Shown here piece by piece: positions 6,431 to 7,221 of a DNA stretch of 7,221 bases. How positions within the stretch are numbered: the stretch's first letter is position 1; each line of letters opens with the position of its first letter. Source of the DNA: Saprospiraceae bacterium (GTDB lineage: Bacteria; Bacteroidota; Bacteroidia; Chitinophagales; Saprospiraceae); NCBI GenBank assembly GCA_014379065.1, contig JACMMM010000808.1, forward strand, positions 1 to 7,221. Reading direction: 5' to 3'. The position numbers and the translations under genes were made by a program. The notes below the pieces were generated by a model. The model was not told where the DNA came from and made no database searches. It was given only the letters and a program-made list of their open reading frames with translations.

Positions 6431-6936
6431 TTTCTACCAACTCAACGATTATGGCCACGATGGCTACTGACGCAACAACCAACTCCTCCGCTCCGGCTTC
6501 CGAAGCCACGCCACTTTCGCCTCGAACGCGCATCGCAAGGCTGATATTGATCTATCACTTTGCGCTTATAGGTGTTTCATGCGTGCTCTATGTCCTTAGA
6601 GGCTTTGATTTTGAAGAGTTCACCTCACTCATGGGCATTCTTGCGCCCGTCACTGCGCTATATGGTGGAGCGGTGTTCCGCTTTCTGGGGCGTAGCATCA
6701 CAGAGCCAAACCTCAACGGGCAAAATGCGGTGCCGATCAATGGCCTGGTCAAATGGCTCGTCAACGGCCATTTTGTGATTGTCCTCTCACTCATCACAAT
6801 TAAAGCCTTGGCTCCCAATATTTTAAACTTCCAAGACATGACCATGTTCCTCACCTTGGTTGAGTCCGCGCTTGGCGTTTACATGGGCAACATCATTCTA
6901 GCGCTTTTTGAGGGAAGGACTTCCGGACAAGCTTGA
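6427..6936 (+). CDS. Four-helix inner-membrane protein of unknown function
   Basis: A 169-residue protein that I cannot assign to a family. Residues 1-33 are rich in Thr, Ala and Ser and probably flexible; four hydrophobic segments follow at about 38-58 (LILIYHFALIGVSCVLYVL), 68-88 (LMGILAPVTALYGGAVFRFL), 111-130 and 138-161. An even number of helices puts both ends on the same side. A loop between helices 2 and 3 holds GRSITEPNLNGQNAVPING. Its ATG overlaps the TGA of the exported protein (ATGA, 6427-6430), with AAGG directly before it, which points to translational coupling. Internal ATGs at codons 9 and 12 could also be used and would shorten the tail without touching the helices. Codon choice resembles the neighbouring genes. 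Confidence 0.82.
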   Translation: MISTNSTIMATMATDATTNSSAPASEATPLSPRTRIARLILIYHFALIGVSCVLYVLRGFDFEEFTSLMGILAPVTALYGGAVFRFLGRSITEPNLNGQNAVPINGLVKWLVNGHFVIVLSLITIKALAPNILNFQDMTMFLTLVESALGVYMGNIILALFEGRTSGQA

Positions 6937-6979
6937 TTAGTTGCAACTTGTTACTACTGGCTTTTCCTACTTTTGCCCC

Positions 6980-7221
6980 ATGGACTACAGATATGCGCAT
7001 CAAAGCACGGGCTGGCTTTATTTAGTTTTTCACCCGCTTGTCCATGTGGTGTACCGGCTTTTGTTCCGAAAGATTTACTTGCACAAGCGCGCTGGTGTAA
7101 AGCCAAACACGCCCGTGTTGATTGCGGCCAATCACCCCACGGCATTTATCGACCCTATTTTCCTGTGTATCTTTTTTGACCCACCCGTCTATAATATGAC
7201 GCGAGGGGACATTTTTCGCAA
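6980..7221 (+). CDS. PlsC-like glycerolipid acyltransferase, N-terminal part (cut by window edge)
   Basis: The frame from ATG 6980 is open for 80 codons to the window end. It begins MDYRYAHQSTGWLYLVFHPL, with a hydrophobic, possibly membrane-embedded helix at ~10-30, then PVLIAANHPTAFIDPIFL at residues 45-62. NHPTAFID is the acyltransferase motif I of the PlsC/lysophosphatidate acyltransferase family, here as His52-x5-Asp58, the form seen in a subgroup of these enzymes, rather than the usual H-x4-D. MTRGDIFR at 73-80 fits the second conserved block. Such enzymes move an acyl group from acyl-CoA or acyl-ACP to a lysophospholipid or related acceptor at the cytoplasmic membrane. The start is 43 bases after the four-helix gene, in the same direction, so it is probably co-transcribed. 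An upstream in-frame TTG at 6941 exists, but ATG is the better choice. The exact acceptor is unknown. Confidence 0.85.
   Translation, partial: MDYRYAHQSTGWLYLVFHPLVHVVYRLLFRKIYLHKRAGVKPNTPVLIAANHPTAFIDPIFLCIFFDPPVYNMTRGDIFR

Noticed and set aside
6968..6975. TACTTTTG, a perfect TAnnTTTG match before the acyltransferase
   Set aside because: It lies four bases from the ATG and has no well-spaced TTTG box, so a transcript would begin at or inside the start codon; more likely chance in an operon.

Overview
The window reads as a Bacteroidota chromosome or metagenome-assembled contig, probably from the Saprospiraceae/Chitinophagaceae side of the phylum; the order is a guess. The grounds are a large outer-membrane TonB-dependent receptor of the carboxypeptidase-regulatory-domain (Oar-like) type, a promoter close to the Bacteroidota pattern TTTG-N(19-22)-TAnnTTTG, mostly weak Shine-Dalgarno sequences, moderate base composition, and a PlsC-type acyltransferase with an NHPTAFIDP motif. 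The first ~390-450 bases look different: they are GC-rich and hold a short lipoprotein-like start with strongly G/C-ending codons that breaks off abruptly. This is either a foreign or decayed piece, or an assembly join.

Layout: 1-276 holds no gene I can name. 277-495 is a truncated lipoprotein-like frame (lipobox LAAC) whose tail runs into an intergenic repeat. 455-621 holds two copies, in opposite orientation, of a repeat built from 7-bp units (AATRTCC, with AACAAGG in the middle). 713-1942 (+) is a MacB/FtsX-type ABC-transporter permease with no ATPase or adaptor beside it. 1951-2016 is a third repeat copy, so the permease is bracketed by the family. 2024-2103 holds a bidirectional hairpin terminator and a separate 33-bp palindrome, between convergent genes. 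2115-5339 (-) is the TonB-dependent receptor, with a promoter near 5360-5393. 5516-6430, 6427-6936 and 6980-7221+ (all +) form a probable operon: an unrecognised exported protein, an unrecognised four-helix membrane protein overlapping it by four bases, and the N-terminal third or so of a lysophospholipid/glycerolipid acyltransferase cut by the window edge.

How the parts relate: the permease (inner membrane), the receptor (outer membrane) and the exported/membrane/acyltransferase group (envelope) are all envelope genes. Only the last three are linked by coupling and orientation. Nothing here is a recognisable defence, CRISPR or phage system. The most unusual element is the heptad repeat family around the permease, together with the composition break next to its first copy.
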